NCBI GenBank assembly: GCA_029859485.1
Contig: JAOUDB010000175.1
Span: forward strand, 1-5,938
From: Desulfuromonadales bacterium
GTDB lineage: Bacteria > Desulfobacterota > Desulfuromonadia > Desulfuromonadales > BM103
Reading direction: 5' to 3'
DNA length: 5,938 nucleotides
The position numbers and the translations under genes are program-made. This document shows positions 5,434-5,938 of this stretch, piece after piece; within the stretch, counting starts at the first letter, position 1; every line of letters starts with the position of its first letter. The notes beneath the pieces were generated by a model. The model was not told the origin of the DNA. It saw nothing but the letters and a program-made list of their open reading frames with translations, and did no database searches.

Positions 5434-5938
5434 ATGACTGTCGCTATAAAAGTTCACAACGCTATTGAGCGCTCATCCTGGATCAGGCGCATGTTCGAGG
5501 AAGGCGCCGCCCTGATTGCCGAATTCGGAGCCGAGAATGTTTACGATTTCACTCTGGGCAACCCCTCCGTAGAACCACCAGAAGCGTTTCATCGCGAACT
5601 GCGTCGCATCGTTGCCCAACCGGATCTCGGCATGCATCGTTACATGAACAATGCCGGGTATGAAGAGACCCGTGCTGCGGTGGCCAAAAATATCGCAAAA
5701 TATTCCGGTGTACCGATCAACTCCAGTCACATCATAATGACCTGTGGCGCCGGTGGAGCTCTCAATGTAACCTTAAAAACAATTCTCAACCCTGGCGAAG
5801 AAGTTATTATTCTCACACCGTTTTTCGTTGAATATAAATTCTACGTTGACAACCACGGCGGCACTACAACCGAGGTCTGGACCGATCCGGAAACATTCCA
5901 ACCCAACATCGATGCTATTGAGTCGGCCATTACAGATA
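5434..5938 (+). CDS. PLP-dependent class I/II aminotransferase, N-terminal part (runs off the right edge)
   Basis: The first 168 codons of a fold-type I aminotransferase are present, under half of the usual ~390 residues. The start is well supported: AAGGAG (5420-5425) lies 8 nt before the ATG. Recognisable parts are the substrate-site segment DFTLGNPSVEPP (38-49), Tyr70 with the downstream NNAGYEETR (72-80) that begins the large domain, and TCGAGGALN (103-111), the glycine-rich loop that cradles the PLP phosphate, followed by LNPGEEVIILTPFFVEY (118-134). The Schiff-base lysine and the C-terminal arginine lie beyond the window, so catalytic competence and substrate cannot be judged. Position next to pheA and tyrA makes an aromatic, prephenate or aspartate aminotransferase attractive, but this is context only; general annotation as a PLP-dependent aminotransferase is safest. 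Confidence 0.93.
   Translation, partial: MTVAIKVHNAIERSSWIRRMFEEGAALIAEFGAENVYDFTLGNPSVEPPEAFHRELRRIVAQPDLGMHRYMNNAGYEETRAAVAKNIAKYSGVPINSSHIIMTCGAGGALNVTLKTILNPGEEVIILTPFFVEYKFYVDNHGGTTTEVWTDPETFQPNIDAIESAITD

Noticed and set aside
5473..5730. An 85-codon minus-strand open frame inside the aminotransferase gene
   Set aside because: The plus-strand protein shows aminotransferase motifs through the whole interval, so the opposite frame is a shadow.

Overview
The window is an ordinary-looking piece of bacterial chromosome carrying core biosynthetic genes. Six genes lie on the minus strand in the order pheA, tyrA, aroA, cmk, ispH, rpsA (only the first 13 codons of rpsA are inside). A divergent plus-strand aminotransferase gene runs off the right edge. 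This exact order is one I associate with Desulfuromonadia (Geobacter, Desulfuromonas and Pelobacter relatives), so a member of that group is the best guess. The assignment rests on gene order and protein character only; no rRNA is present.

Right to left along the minus strand: 5251-5433 is the divergent control region. pheA (4159-5232) encodes bifunctional chorismate mutase/prephenate dehydratase and probably starts at a GTG codon with its own ribosome binding site. tyrA (3259-4125) encodes prephenate dehydrogenase. A 60-nt gap follows, holding two copies of an 11-nt repeat built on the palindrome AGGGACAGTCCCT. aroA (1891-3198) encodes EPSP synthase with class II motifs. cmk (1200-1874) encodes cytidylate kinase and ispH (321-1175) encodes HMBPP reductase. 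A 280-nt spacer (41-320) carries a hairpin, a candidate promoter and a structured leader before rpsA (ribosomal protein S1).

The first three genes form the end of the aromatic pathway. AroA makes EPSP, the precursor of chorismate. PheA takes chorismate through prephenate to phenylpyruvate, and TyrA takes prephenate (or arogenate) toward tyrosine. The divergent PLP enzyme could supply a transamination step, but this cannot be shown from 168 residues. cmk, ispH and rpsA serve nucleotide recycling, isoprenoid synthesis and translation. The layout resembles the mixed-function aromatic/cmk/rpsA supraoperon known from Pseudomonas, with ispH between cmk and rpsA.

I found no mobile element gene, CRISPR array, RNA gene or defence system, and no sign of an undescribed multi-gene system. 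The points worth a second look are small: the palindromic repeat at the tyrA stop codon, the structured rpsA leader with two possible starts, weak ribosome binding sites and sense-strand CUCCUU sequences in two operon gaps, and the class II signature of AroA.
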